A stretch of DNA of 64,000 bases from Miscanthus floridulus (GCF_019320115.1 NC_089593.1:14970789-15034788); one strand, 5' to 3'. Shown: positions 1-12,000, counted from the stretch's first letter. The notes: generated by a model not told the origin, from the letters alone. Made by a program: numbers and translations.

Positions 1-699
1 GCCTTAGCTTGGAAGGAAAAGGCCGAGGGTGAGTCCTGTTGAGCTGTGCCCCTTGCTTTGTTTGTTTTTCTTGCGTTCGACTCCTAACTCCCCAATGCGA
101 TGCAGAGCTAGAGAAGGAGGCTTCTAGGGCGGTCGAGGCCTCTCGGGTTGAGGTCCAAAACTAGAGGGAGAAAGCCGAGGGTTAGTCTCGTAGGCCTTCG
201 CCCCTGTTTGGCTTATTTCCTTTTGTGCTTAACCCCATCCCTCTTGTCTTGGCGTAGGGTTGGAGAAGGAGGTCTCCCAGGTAGCTGAGGCCTCCGTTGA
301 AGTGCAGGCAGTGCTTGAGGCCGAGATCCGGGAGGACAATGTGCTGCAGAGCACCACCCGTACCGCCTGCGAGGCCCTGGAGGTTGGGGGGTCGAATCGG
401 GTAGCTCCCTCGAGAGCCGCTTGATCGCGTTGAGCGGCCGAGTGCATGAGCGGCTCCAAGGGGAGCTGCATACGGGCGTCAAGCGCGCCCTGGCCGTCGT
501 CTCTTCGCACTATGTCGGCATCGACCTCGAGGCCATCAGCTATGGTTACGTCATGGCTGAGGATGACGAGAAGGCTGAGGAGGAGGTCATGAAGCCAGTG
601 GAGGCGGCTGAGGCCCCTGGCACGACGCTGGCCAGTTTGTTCAAAGACGAGGTGGTTCCTCCCATCCCGTCTGCCGATGCTGGTGACCCTGAGTCTTGA
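1..699 (+). pseudogene. C-terminal exons of the Tat antisense ORF (aORF) of element A
   Basis: Plus-strand coding remnant opposite to gag-pol. Splice-like sites are visible: donor GTGAGT at 29 with acceptor TGCAG ending at 105, and a weakened donor GTTAGT at 181 with acceptor GTAG ending at 257. The last exon encodes a Glu/Ala-rich helical stretch and then, from 421 to the TGA at 697-699, a frame ending in DAGDPES. A frameshift near 390 separates the two parts, and a TAG lies in the 106-180 exon. It corresponds to the tail of the aORF in element G (57730-60945), a class usually labelled putative gypsy-type transposon protein (Pfam Transposase_28). Its function is unknown. The lineage assignment comes from position and recognised sequence type. 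Confidence 0.65.
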
Positions 700-1335
700 C
701 TTGGGCCAAAGGGGCCATTTAAATAGATTAGGACTTTACATCATTGTATCATGACGCTTGTGGCCGTCGAGGCCCTTTTAAAGTACTTATGTGTATACGC
801 ATTTTAATCATTTTTTATTGTATTTCCGAGCCTCTGCCCTCTGTCTCGTCTTTGAACATATCTCTTGCAAAAGACTTCCTCGGAGCCTAAGCTGCCCTTC
901 GGGCAAAAGGTGGTGAGGAAGTTGTCGTAGCCTAGAGGCATAGGCCGTCTCGCGACTCGGCCGGCCTTTTGGCCCTGAGATAGACTTTCGGTCCTTAGGT
1001 TTTTTACAATCGATTTGTCAGAGTACGCGAGAGAGTTTGGCATAGAAATTTTTTTGAAAATCAATTTTGAAAAATGACTAAAAACGTTGTCTGGGACTGA
1101 GGGGGGTCCCCCCTTCTAGCCCCCAAGGGAGGCTCGGTTCTGCAGAGGCAGAGCCAAGTCTTGTTCGAGCCCCACGGTGGGCACCTCTGCAGAGGTAGAG
1201 CCGAGTCTCCCTTATAGCGTTATTGTAACGCCGATCCCCCATCGATGGGCTCGGGGGGTTTCTCGTAAAATTAGAACAACTAAAGAACGCTTCTTTAATG
1301 TATTTCGAGAAACAATGTATACAATGCTTGGAAAT
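700..1335. other. Spacer between converging aORF and pol of element A
   Basis: Non-coding DNA between the aORF stop and the convergent pol stop. It is AT-rich at 720-1080, then GC-rich with repeated short motifs (GCAGAGG.AGAGCC at about 1140-1210). I see no gene. Such spacers between pol and 3' LTR are long and fast-evolving in Tat elements. Confidence 0.6.
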
Positions 1336-3838
1336 TTAAGGGTAGAAGTGACATAGCTGTTCTATGTTCCAAGCGTTGGTGAGGATTTTGCCCTTCTTGT
1401 TGGCTAGCTTGTAGGTCCCGGGCTTTAGCACTTGAGCGACGATGTACGGACCTTCCCATGGCGGGGTCAGCTTGTGGCGGCCCTTGTTCCTCTGCCTCAG
1501 TCTCAGCACCAGGTCGCCCACCTTCAGGTCTCGGCTTTGAATGCGTTGGGCTTGATTGTGTCATAGGGCTTGCTGGTACTTGGCCGAGTGTAGCAGCGCA
1601 ACATCTCGGGCTTCCTCCAGTTGGTCGAGGGCGTCTTTGCGGGCAGTGCGGTTGCTCTGCTTGTTGTAGGCCTGTAGCCTCGGGGAACCATACTCCAAGT
1701 TAGTGGGGAGGATGGCCTCGGCTCCATAGACCAGGAAGAATGGTGTGAACCCCGTGGCTCGGCTTGGAGTGTTCCTTAGGCTCTAGATGACCGACGGGAG
1801 TTCAGCAAGCCATTTCTTGCCAAATTTCTTCAACCGGTTGTATATTCTTGGCTTGAGGCCCTGTAGGATCATGCCATTAGCACGTTCTACTTGGCTGTTT
1901 GTCCTAGGGTGTCCTATGGCCGACCAGGCCACACAGATGTGGTGGTCATCGCAGAACATCAGGAACTTGTGGCCAGTGAATTGTGTCCCATTGTCTGTGA
2001 TGATGGTGTTTGGAACCCCAAACCTGTGGATGATATCAGTGAAGAACAGCACCGCTTGCTCGGATTTTATTTGAGTGATAGGACGAGCCTCGATCCACTT
2101 GGAGAACTTGTCGATTGCTACCAGCAAATGGGTATAGCCCCGGGGGCCTTCTACAGAGGCCCAACCATGTCCAGCACCCACACGGCGAATGGCCATGTAA
2201 TGGGGATGGTTTGGAGGGCTTGGGCCAGGAGGTGCGTCTGCCGCGCATAGTACTGGCATCCCTCGTAGGAGCATACCAGCTTGTTGGCGTCAGCAACCGC
2301 CGTTGGCCAGTAGAACCCTTGGCGGAAGGCGTTTCCAACGAGCGTCCGAGGCGCTGCATGGTGCCCGCAGGCTTCGCGTGCAAGTCCCAAAGTAGGGCTT
2401 GGCCTGCCTCGGTGGTGATGCATCGTTGGAGGACGCCAGATGGGCTTCGCCTATATAACTCGCCGTTGCTGAGGATGTAAGTTTTGGCTCGTCGCGCAAG
2501 CCATTGGGCTTCGGTCCTGTCTGTAGGAAGCTCTCCTCGAATGAGGCAATCAAGGAACGGGACTCGCCAGTCTATGCCCTGGTCAGCCTCGGGAGGCTCC
2601 GTGTTGGTTTCCATGACCTCGGGCTCGGCCACAGGGGTCTCAGTGACAGAGGGGGCCTCGAGCCCTGTGGTGGGCTCGACCGGTGGGCCCTCTTCCGCCG
2701 CCGAGGCATAGTCGATGGAAGGCTTGTGGAGGTCTCTGGCGAAGATGTTCGAGGGGACCGGGGCTCGTGCCGACGCCATCTTGGCCAGTTCGTCCGTGGC
2801 CTCGTTGAATTTTGGCGCAATGTGGTTGAGTTCGAGACCATCGAACTTGTCTTCTAGGCGACGTACCAACTTGTAGTACGCCTCCATTTTGGGGTCATGG
2901 CAGTTCGACTCCTTCATTACTTGATCGACGACGAGCTACGAATCGCCCTGTATGTCGAGACGCCGTACTCCAAGTTCGATGGCGATCTGCAAGCCGTTGA
3001 CGAGGGCTTCGTACTTGGCTGCGTTGTTGGAGGCGGCGAAGTAGAGACGGATCATGTAGCGCATGTGCACTCCGAGGGGTGAGATGAAGAGCAGACCCAT
3101 GCCTGCCCCAATCTTCATCAGGGACCCATCAAAGTACATGGTCCAACATTCCGCCTAGATTTGAGCAGGTGGCAGTTGGGTGTCGGCCCACTCAGCCACA
3201 AAATCGACCAAGACCTGGGATTTGATTGCTTTCCGAGGCGCAAAAGATAGGGCTTCCCCCATGAGTTCCACGGCCCACTTGGCTATTCTACTCGAGGCCT
3301 CCCGGTTCTAGATTATCTCTCCCAGAGGGAAAGACGACACCACGGTCACTGGGTGGGACTCGAAGTAGTGATGCAGCTTGCGTCGAGCCAAGACTATGGC
3401 GTAGATCAGCTTATGGATGTGGGGGGTAGCGAGTCTTAGTCTTGGAGAGCACCTCGCTGATGAAGTAAATAGGTCGTTGGACGGGTAAAGCATGCCCCTC
3501 TTCCTGCCTCTCGACCACTATTGCCGCGCTGACCACTGGGGTCGTTGCGGTGACGTAGAGCAAGAGGGCCTCGCCCTTGGTCAGCAGCACCAGGACGGGA
3601 GGATTGGAGAGCAGTGCTTTGTGCTTGGTGAGGGCTTCTTCGGCCTTGGGGGTCCAGGAAAAGCGTTCGGATTTTCTCAAGAGGTGGTACAGAGGCAAGC
3701 CTTTTTCGCCAAGGTGCGAGATAAAGTGGCTTAGGGCCGCAAGGCATCCCATAACCCTTTGCATGCCCTTGAGGTCTCGGATTGGTCCCATGTTGGTCAC
3801 GGCCGAGACCTCCTCTGGGTTGGCCTCGATGCCGCGCT
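1336..3838 (-). pseudogene. Element A pol remnant: RT thumb, RNase H, archaeal-type RNase H, integrase
   Basis: Read from 3838 down to the stop at 1336. The RT connection and gypsy RNase H region lie at about 3411-3800. A second RNase H at about 2936-3139 begins MYFDGSL. Its NNAAEYEAL-type motif reads NNAAKYEAL, so the expected catalytic Glu is Lys. The remnant continues to the integrase zinc-binding region and core, with DKFSKWIE (first Asp), TDNGTQF (second Asp) and SQVERANG (Glu). The integrase C-terminus has GDLVLRL and PPWEGPY and ends near HFYP. Several frameshifts and stops divide it into overlapping frames at 1336-1521, 1783-2274, 2151-2423, 2036-2917 and 3411-3800. RT fingers, palm and protease are absent. 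Confidence 0.85.
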
Positions 3839-4945
3839 CCGGAGTAGCATCGCTGCTACCGCGATGTTCTGGCTAGTGCGATTGAAGATAGGGGGTTGCT
3901 CGCCCCCTTTGTCGTTGTTGATGTGGTGGTTGACGTCGTGAGCCCTCCGCCAGGCTGCTCCGCCATCACCGCGACCCCGCTGCTCTCGCTCGAGAGTGTC
4001 TCGGAGCTGCTGCAGAAGGAGTCGGTCTTGTTCAACCTTGGCCTGAAGCTCACAGAGCTGCTCCAAGTCAAGGCGTCGACATTCCTCGTGGGCGGGGTTC
4101 TCGTTCCGCGCCGCCGGGGGCTCGACACGTGGAGGTGTGGCGTCACCTGCCCCCTCGTGGGGCAGGGAGCAATTGCCTGCCCCTTCATCCTCATCGCTCG
4201 TGCTTGCCATCCCGAGCTCGATGTTGAAGCACTCACGAGTGGGATCGTAAGTGCCTTTGTCATCGGAGTCGGAGTAGCCGAAGCAGTAGTCGCTCACGGC
4301 CATGAAGCGGTGCATGGCTTCAGGGTCGCGAAGCCTGGAGAAGTCCGCTCCGGCCCATGCCTCGTCCTCCTCCGAGGAGTCAGTGTGGGTGTGGGTCGAG
4401 GTTGTGGTGATGAGGTCGAGGGCGAAACATTGGTGGCGTCCTAGGGGCTCCGCGTGAGCGGAAGCGTAGGCGGAAGCATAGGCGGCGGTGGCATTGCTCA
4501 ACCTGAAGGGGTACGGGGATGGTGCCATCGCCAGGCTCCACTTCGTCGGAGTCGACTCCTCAGGAGGTGGCGGGGCAGAGCTTGATGACGGGGCGTCGCC
4601 ACGCGCCACCGGCGTCTTTCCCTTTCCCAGGCTTAAGCTAGACAAGTCCCCAACCAGGGACTCTATACCAACAGCTGGGTGTGGGATATTGGTGGAGCGC
4701 GGTGTGTCGCCCTGAGCTCGCGCGGTGTCGGGGTGGTCCCGCCCACGTCGTGCCTGGCGAGCGCGATGAGAGCAGCGGCCTAGGCGCCGCCTGCGCCTAG
4801 GCTGCTGGTGCGTGATGTCATCGTCGGTCGGAGGGGCTCTGGGTGTGAGGAGTACCATATGGTACTCACATCCTAGAGACATGAACTCTAGGCTCCTGAA
4901 CCAGATCACCATGCCGAGACGTAGTGGTCGCACGGGGTCTGTCAT
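3839..4945 (-). pseudogene. Element A gag N-terminal region, fused to RT end by deletion
   Basis: A minus-strand frame opens with ATG at 4945-4943. It encodes an Arg-rich, then Ser/Pro-rich and acidic protein with the low complexity common at the N-terminus of Tat gag, including alternating Thr/His and Asp/Ser runs, and then a Leu/Gln-rich helix near 3900-4050. At about 3840 the frame passes directly into sequence matching the RT C-terminal region. The capsid core, zinc knuckle, protease and RT palm therefore appear to have been removed in one internal deletion. The reading frame shifts at the joint. Confidence 0.7.
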
Positions 4946-4982
4946 CCGGAACTTGTTGGGATGACTGAGCTAACACGTAGTA

Positions 4983-5005
4983 GCACCCCTACCTAGCGTG
5001 CCAAC
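4983..5005 (-). promoter_or_regulatory. Primer-binding region of element A
   Basis: Directly inside the LTR boundary, the minus strand reads GTTGGCACGCTAGGTAGGGG. This resembles the GGCGCGCCAGGTAGGGG type that follows the 5' LTR in many grass Tat elements, with a few changes. Its position next to the TG/CA LTR end supports the minus orientation. I do not assign the priming tRNA. Confidence 0.6.
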
Positions 5006-5390
5006 TGTCGGTGTTTTGGACCAGCAGGCCCTCAACCGACTAGTGAAAATATACTACATGCCCCTAATCCCGGATGGTGATACAAAGAGACACAAGGTTT
5101 ATACTGGTTCGGGCAATAGGTGCCCTATGTCCAGTCTGAGAGAGCGATCTTGTTTTCCTTGCACCGAGGTGCTTGTAGTAGGGGTTTACAAGCTGGGCGA
5201 GAGAGGGAGATTGTCCTAGGTCTCTGCGTGGAGCGGCATGGGTTGCTTGAGATGTTGATCTCGTGCAGTGAGGAAGAGTGTGTGTTACAGAGCGTTGTGC
5301 ATTGCTTGCATGCGTGGTGTCTGTCTCTCTGTCTGTGTCTGTCTGTGTCTATGTCCGTGTCCGATCCCCCTAGAAGCGGCCCTGGTCACT

Positions 5391-5400
5391 CCCTTTTATA
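5391..5400 (-). promoter_or_regulatory. TATA box of element A LTR
   Basis: The minus strand reads TATAAAAGGG, followed by a GC-rich stretch, as expected for an LTR promoter firing toward gag. It agrees with the primer site and gag direction. Confidence 0.6.
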
Positions 5401-6049
5401 GTCGAAGGGAGGCACAGGGGCGGTACATGGATTTGCTACATGGCATTTTGTGAGCAGAGGCGACGTGTCTGAGCCCTGTAGCTTGTCACTATGGCAGCCT
5501 TCTCGGTGGAGCGGCCTTGTCCTCGGTGCACTAGAGCGACGCGCCGGTCACGCCTGATCCTGTGCGATGTGGGAGCTCCTGTGATGACATCCGCGCCTTC
5601 TTCTATTGGAGATGTGTTGGTCGCTGTATGTTTGACCGGCGTGGGGAGCCAAGGCCCAGTCGGTGCAAAGGCTGAACCATTATGGGGGGCTCGGCGGGTG
5701 CAAGTCCCGAGGCTATAGGGGCCTAGAAGCGGATAGTCGAGGCTCAAAGGGAGCAGTTGGTCTTGTACGCTGATTCTGAGGCTATAGAGACCTGGACTTG
5801 ACTCTCCATGCCACGCTGTCCTTGGAGCAGGTGGGGTTAGGCAGCACAGTGCAGCACGAGTGTCAGCCATGGGCACAGCATTGAGCACAGCGACCAATAA
5901 CCCCCGCCCCGTCTTGTCCTAGACGGCATGGCGTCGATGTGACTCCCATCTCGTCGGCCACTCCGCTATATCGTGTCGTTGTTCGGCTGACGTCGCGGGA
6001 GTGGTTGGACGCGTTGGTTGGATGTGACATCCTCGTCTAAGGCCTCGTG

Positions 6050-6560
6050 GCGTGGGGCCTCGGGCGAGGCGGAGAATCGGTACCTCATCAGAGGCCTTAC
6101 GGCCGAGGCCTCGGGTGAGTCGGAGAATCGGTACCTCGTCTGAGGCCTTGCAGGCGGGGCCTTGGGCGAGCCGGAGAATCGGTACCTGGTCCGAGGCCTT
6201 GCGGGCGGGGCCTCGAGCGAGGCGAAGAATCAGTACCTCGTTCGAGGCCTTGCCGGCGGAGCCTCGGGCGAGGCGGAGAATTGGTACCTCGTCCGAGGCC
6301 TTGCGGGCGGGGCCTCGGGCGAGGTGGAGAATCGGTACCTTGTCCGAGGCCTTGCGGGTGCGGCCTCGGGCGAGGCGGAGAATCGGTGCCTCATTCAAGG
6401 CCTTGCGGTTCGGGGCCTCGAGTGAGGCGGAGAATCGGTTCCTCGTTCGAGGCCTCGCGATTCGGGGCCTCGAGCGAGGTGGAGAATTGGTTCCTCGTCT
6501 GAGGCCTCATGGTTTGGGGCCTCAAGCGAGGCGGAGAGTCTGGTTCCCCATCCAAGGCCT
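6050..6560. repeat. 51-bp tandem minisatellite in the element A LTR
   Basis: The motif GGAGAATCGGTACCTCG recurs at 6071, 6122, 6173, 6224, 6275, 6326, 6377, 6429, 6481 and 6533. That is ten units of 51 bp lengthening to 52 bp. Each unit also carries GAGGCCTTGCGGGCGGGGCC. Because 51 is a multiple of three, spurious long ORFs open on both strands; I do not regard them as genes. Confidence 0.92.
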
Positions 6561-6749
6561 GGTGGTTTTGCTCTGGGCTGAGCCCGCTTTGGGTGAGCCC
6601 GGATATTGTTCGAGGTGGGCCGGGCGGTCCAGCCGAGCCTCGGATAAGGTGGGGGTTTGCCAGTGGTTGTTTCTTAGTTTTGATTTTTACAATGTCTAAG
6701 CGATCTTTTTGGCTCTTGCTTCGGGGACCCCTATTTATGGTACCTGATA

Positions 6750-9046
6750 GTATCCTTCATAAAGCTTGATTCATGCCACATGCTTACTAAGGGTACAAAT
6801 GGTGTAAAGGCCAAGTTCATTGGTAAACCATGGATGGGCTCAAATAAGAAAGCCATTTGGGTACCAAAGAGCTTAGTAACTAACCTTCAAGGACCCAAGC
6901 AAGTTTGGGTACCTAAAAAGAATTGATCTTCTTTTGTAGGTCAATTACAAAGCCGGAGGAAGGCATTGGGTTCTTGATAGTGGGTGCACTCAACACATGA
7001 CTGGTGATGCAAGAATGTTCAACTCAATCAACACCAATGGCAATGATGGTTATGATAGTATCACATTTGGTGATAATGGCAAAGGCAAGGTCAAAGGGCT
7101 TGGTAAGATTGCAATATCCAATAACATGAGCATATCCGATGTGTTGCTAGTAGAGAGCTTGAACTTCAATTTGCTATCCATGGCTCAATTGTGTGATCTT
7201 GGATTCAAATGCATATTTGGGGTAGATGATGTAGAGATCATAAGTGTAGATGGCTCTAACTTGATCTTCAAAGGCTTTAGATATGAGAATCTATACTTGG
7301 TCGATTTCAATGCTAGTGAAGCTAGATTATCTACATGCTTGTTCACTAAGTCTAGCATGGGTTGGTTATGGCATAGAAGGCTTGGTCATGTTGGAATGAA
7401 ACAATTGAATAGATTGGTTAAGCATGACTTGGTTAGAGGCTTGAAAGATGTTGTGTTTGAAAAGGATAAGCTTTGTAGCTCTTGTCAAGCCAGAAAACAA
7501 GTTGGAAACACCCATCCCAAGAAAAGCGTGATGAGCACTAGTAAAGCATTTGAGTTATTGCACATGGATTTGTTTGGGCCAACACAATACACTAGCATCG
7601 GTGGTAACAAATATGGCTTTGTGATAGTGGATGATTATACTAGATACACATGGGTATTCTTTTTAGTGGACAAAAGTGATGTGTTTGCAACATTCAAATC
7701 ATTTGTCAAGGGCATTCACAATGAGTTTGAAATAACCATCAAGAGAGTTAGAAGTGACAATGGTAGTGAGTTCAAGAACACTAGAATTGATGAGTTGTGT
7801 GATGAATTTGGAATTAGATATCAATTCTCGGCCAAGTACACTCCACAATCAAATGGCCTTGTTGAGAGGAAGAATAGAACACTTATTGATATGGCAAGGT
7901 CTATGCTTAGTGAGTACAATGTGAGTCAATCTTTTTGGGCCGAAGCTATCAACACGGCTTGCTATTGTAGCAACCACCTCTATTGTCACCCATTGAAAGA
8001 GAAGACACCATATGAGCTCTTGAATGGTAGAAAGCCCAACATTGCATATTTTTGGGTCATTGGTTGCAAATGCTATATCTTGAAGAAAGGCACTAGATTG
8101 GGCAAGTTTGACAAGAAATGTGATGAAGGATTCCTACTTGGTTATTCCACTACAAGCAAAGCATATAGAGTTTGGAATTTGGATAGTGGTACTCTTGAGG
8201 AAGTTCATGATGTTGAATTTGATGAAACCAAGGGTTCACAAGTAGAGAATGAGAACTTGGAAGATGTTAGAGGCATTCAACTTTCAAATACCATGAAGAA
8301 CATGGATATTGGTGAATTGAGGCCGAGGCAAGTGAATGATGATGAAGATGATCAAGTGCAAGTGCTCTCTAACTCAAATGTGCAAGATGATACAAATCAA
8401 GTTAGTGCAAGTGGATCTCATGATAATGAACAAGATCAAGTGGCTAGTACATCATCTCAATTCAATGATCAAGCAAGTGCAAGCAATCAAGTTCCAATCC
8501 TCCAACCAACCAATGTTGCAAGAGATCATCCATTGGACACTATCATTGGTGATATTTCTAGAGGTGTACAAACAAGATCAAGATTGGCATCATTTTGTGA
8601 GCATTTCTCATTTGTGTCATCTATTGAACCAAAGAAGATAGATGAAGCATTAAAGGATGTTGATTGGGTAAATGCTATGCATGAAGAATTGAATAATTTC
8701 ACAAGAAATCAAGTATGGGAATTGGTAGAAAGACCAAAGGGACATAATGTGATTGGAACCAAATAGGCCTTTAGAAACAAGCAAGATCAAGATGGGATAG
8801 TGGTAAGGAACAAAGCAAGATTGGTAGCACAAGGCTGTACACAAGTTGAAGGTCTTGACTTTGGAGAAACATATGCCCCGGTTGCTAGATTGGAAGCAAT
8901 AAGAATCTTGCTAGCCTATGCTTGTGCCCACAACATCAAGCTCTATCAAATGGATGTTAAGAGTGCATTTCTCAATGGTTACATCAATAAAGAAGTATAT
9001 GTTGAGCAACCTCCTGGTTTTCAAGATGACAAGAAGCCCGACCATG
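6750..9046 (+). pseudogene. Element B gag tail, protease, integrase and first part of RT
   Basis: A gag tail ends at TGA 6926-6928. Protease follows with LDSGCTQHMTG at about 6973-7005. The integrase has an HHCC zinc region (HRRLGH ... CSSCQ) and catalytic sites MDLFGP, SDNGSEF and VERKNRT. RT begins near 8650. The frame from 6997 is open for 589 codons to a TAG at 8764-8766, at the conserved GTKW position, which suggests a TGG-to-TAG change. It then continues in frame to the C insertion at VEQPPGF..PDHV. No frameshift was seen across about 2 kb of pol, so this part was probably functional when B inserted. Confidence 0.9.
9042..9046 (+). repeat. Target-site duplication CCATG, left of element C
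   Basis: CCATG at 9042-9046 is repeated at 21919-21923 right after the C 3' LTR. Removing C and one copy rejoins the B RT frame. Confidence 0.95.
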
Positions 9047-12000
9047 TGTAACACCCTGGGTGTTTAAATACTAAAAACAGGACATGTCATCATATGCATT
9101 GCAAGGCATTTGGTCATATTGCACACTTTGATATACATTCACTAAAACAAGTTTACATTTATGTGGTAGGTGTTGAATTGTATTGTTTGACTCAAGTTCA
9201 AAATTTGGTTTGGATTTGAATTTTCAAGAAAACCCTGATTTTCAGTATTTAAATCCTACCCTGAAAACTCATTTCAAAATCTAAGAATATTTTGGGGTTG
9301 AGCCCAAAAGCAAAAGTGTAGAGCTTGTCAAGTTATACAAAGTTTGTTTTTGGAGTTTTCAAAGTTGTTATGAAAAATTTGAAGTAATTCGAAAAGGCGT
9401 GATTCGTTAAATGTCCCCTATTTGAATTCAAAAGTTCATTTCAAAATGTAAACTGAATTAGGGGTTGGTTGTAAAAGCAAAGTTGTAGAACTTTGGATTT
9501 TGAACAACTTTTATTTTTGGAGATTTTTGAGTTGTTATACAAATTTGGGAGTAATTTGAATTTGAAAATGAATGGCAATTCTGTAATTACTGTGAACAGT
9601 GTTCACCGCCTAAGCTACATGGCCGGCGACCTTCTTCGGCGTTCCTGGCGCATCGTGGCTGTCTGTGGCATCACGCTGGCACGAGGAAAGGCTCCTCCGT
9701 GGCTTCTCCTTGCTTCCTTGGCCGCCCTATAAAGATCAGGCGCCGTCGTCGACTTTCATTTCGCTGCTCTGTTTTTCCCGTCGCCCTTGCTCATCTCCGG
9801 CGAGCTCCCACCGTCGAGCCAGTGCCTCCATCGTCGCAGCAAAGTGCTCAATAGCTTCGCCTACTCCTTGCGCACCTAGCCAACCTACTGTGGTCTCTTG
9901 ATTTCGCCGGGAACTCGCGTTGCATCGCTTTCATCTCCGTGGCTGGTAACCTCGCCGTCGTGCTTGCGCCGTCGTGGCCAGCGCCCTTCGGTGAGCCGTT
10001 GCCCTTGATCGGTGTACCTACGGCTTCATCTCGATGCCGTGGTGCTAAATACCTCGTTGATTTATCATTTTGCCACTGTAGTCACCGGAACACCGTCACC
10101 GATGAGCTTTGCTCCGCCGCGATCACTGTGAACGTCGACCCGTGTCGCCGTTGCTTCTCTGGTCTCGTTCTTTGCTTCAACAAGTCCGGGGTATGCTACT
10201 GATGCTTCCTGAGCTATTTATTTGATTGCTACCAGTCTCCTATCACCGGCGTCATGTCGCTGAGCCGCCGCGTCCGCCATGGCTGGCGTTGAGCTAGTAT
10301 AGGGCTATAATTGGTGCAAGTAGGGACGTCAGTTGATGCGCCTAGTCATGGTGATTGTTTTGGTGTCTTTGCAGTCGCTGTTGGACTCGCCGTCGGTGAG
10401 TTTTTGCCGGTCAGCATCGTCGCCGCCGTGGTCAGCACGTGAGGTTAGGGATGACAAGTGGGACCCGAGTGTCAGTGACTCAGCGTTCAAAATGATTTTT
10501 TTCCTTTTTCAGAATTGAATGAATAGTGTCTATTTTTGTTATTTTTGTGTAGATTTATTTATAGCTCCAAAAATTATGAAAATTTTTATGTGACCTCTCT
10601 GTGATGTATATTATTTAGGAAAAATATGAAATATTGTATTTCAGTAATTTTTAAATGTGATAAAAATTGCTCAATTAATTAATAAATGAGTTTCCATGAT
10701 TTTTCTAGGCTTATTTATTTATCCAAAAATTATGAAAATTGTTTTGCCACTTAGTTATCATGTGATGGACATTTACAAAAATTTTGAGATCAATTGGAAC
10801 AAGTTGATTTATTTCATAATTCTTAATTAAATAATTAATTCATAAAAGCAAATAGTAACTTTTAATGATTTAGGTTTTGATTGAATTTTTGATTGAGTGA
10901 TGTCCTTGGGTCATTAGTTGGTAATTATCTTTCGCAAGTGAGGTTAGTATTACGGAAAGGTTTAGTTAGTTTGACTTGCAACTGTACCGCGAATGAAAGT
11001 TGTATTCGAATTGTTAATTTTACATCCATCATCAAGCATCATGTTTCGTATTTCACATCATGTTAAATATGGCATTGTTACTACGTGTAGTGAACGAAGG
11101 TGAAAACATGGTAGTTAATCAAGTTGCGGAGGAGGTTAATCCATCTGTTGAGGTCGGATCAAATACTTGTGGAACGTCGCAGGAACCGGAATATTCCGTC
11201 AACGAAGGCAAGCCCCGGATGCATACAACCCTACCTTGTGTTTTACAAATTAATTTTGCTTTTGCTTTTATATACTGCATTAAGTGATTAGGAGTCAAGT
11301 GGAAACCTAATTGGTGCATTACCAACCTTGTTTTTCCATATCTACCTTGATTACCTGTTTTATTCGTAAATGACTAGTTATGCTTAGTCATGCTTAGTCG
11401 GGTGATTACCTGTCACCTGCGAGTTTTAAATGGATCTTCGGTTACTTATGTTATCATGAAATATGAGAATGTGAAGTAATAAATCTAGACCGGGCGGACT
11501 CGGTGTGTGAGAGCCACAAGACATGGAGGTCTTGTAAGCGGCTTCTTTCCGCCTGTATCGATTAAGGTCCATACCATTGTTGAATTGCATGAAGTGAGAC
11601 CTTGTAGTACTAACCACATACTCCGGTAAGCCTTAACTTGACGATTCTAGTACGAGAATGGCTACTCACGCACTAGGAGTGGAGAGATGGTGGGAATAGC
11701 GTGTACCCACGTGGCAATGGGCTGGATTGGTGGAGTACTGTATTCTCGGGTGGCGCGGACCCATTCTTGTTTTAGAGGACCTGAGGGTAGGTTGGTATAT
11801 GTAGGTCAGGGACCTGCATATGTCGTGTGGTCTAGAATCCCCAGCTGGGTTTTAATCGGTTCGAATCGTCGTTGCTCCTCGGTTATGGAGACTCAACTCA
11901 CTGTTCATCATCGTAGTTAATAACTAGAACTTGAGAAAGGTTTGAGAAAGAGATTGATATGAAGTTCATGATCTCATTACGAATCATGGCAGATTCATAT

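Larger units (their letters stand above)
1..6749 (-). mobile_element. Element A: Tat-lineage Ty3/gypsy retrotransposon, 3' part off window
   Basis: Read on the minus strand the order is 5' LTR (right), primer-binding region, gag, truncated pol (RT end, RNase H, a second archaeal-type RNase H, integrase), a non-coding spacer, and an ORF in the opposite direction. The second RNase H and an antisense ORF after pol are known hallmarks of the Tat lineage (Grande, RIRE2, Cinful type). The 3' LTR must lie left of base 1. The right boundary falls where Sirevirus B coding sequence begins, so A appears to have inserted into B. Protease and most of RT are missing, so this copy could move only with help from another element. 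Confidence 0.85.
5006..6749 (-). repeat. 5' LTR of element A (about 1.74 kb)
   Basis: On the plus strand it begins TGTCGGTGTTTTGG, right beside the primer-binding region, and ends near GGACCCCTATTTATGGTACC. The terminal CA seems mutated, so the outer edge is good to a few bases. A minus-strand TATA box lies at 5391-5400 and a 51-bp minisatellite fills 6050-6560 in the U3 part. The partner LTR is outside the window. Confidence 0.7.

Noticed and set aside
6052..6699. Long repetitive ORFs on both strands (about 215 aa plus, 159 aa minus)
   Set aside because: Created by the 51-bp minisatellite whose period is a multiple of three. No family, no start context, and within an LTR.
9493..10518. Several ORFs of 60-90 aa in the GC-rich part of the C LTR
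   Set aside because: Present in both LTR copies with different truncations. They reflect LTR composition and not genes.
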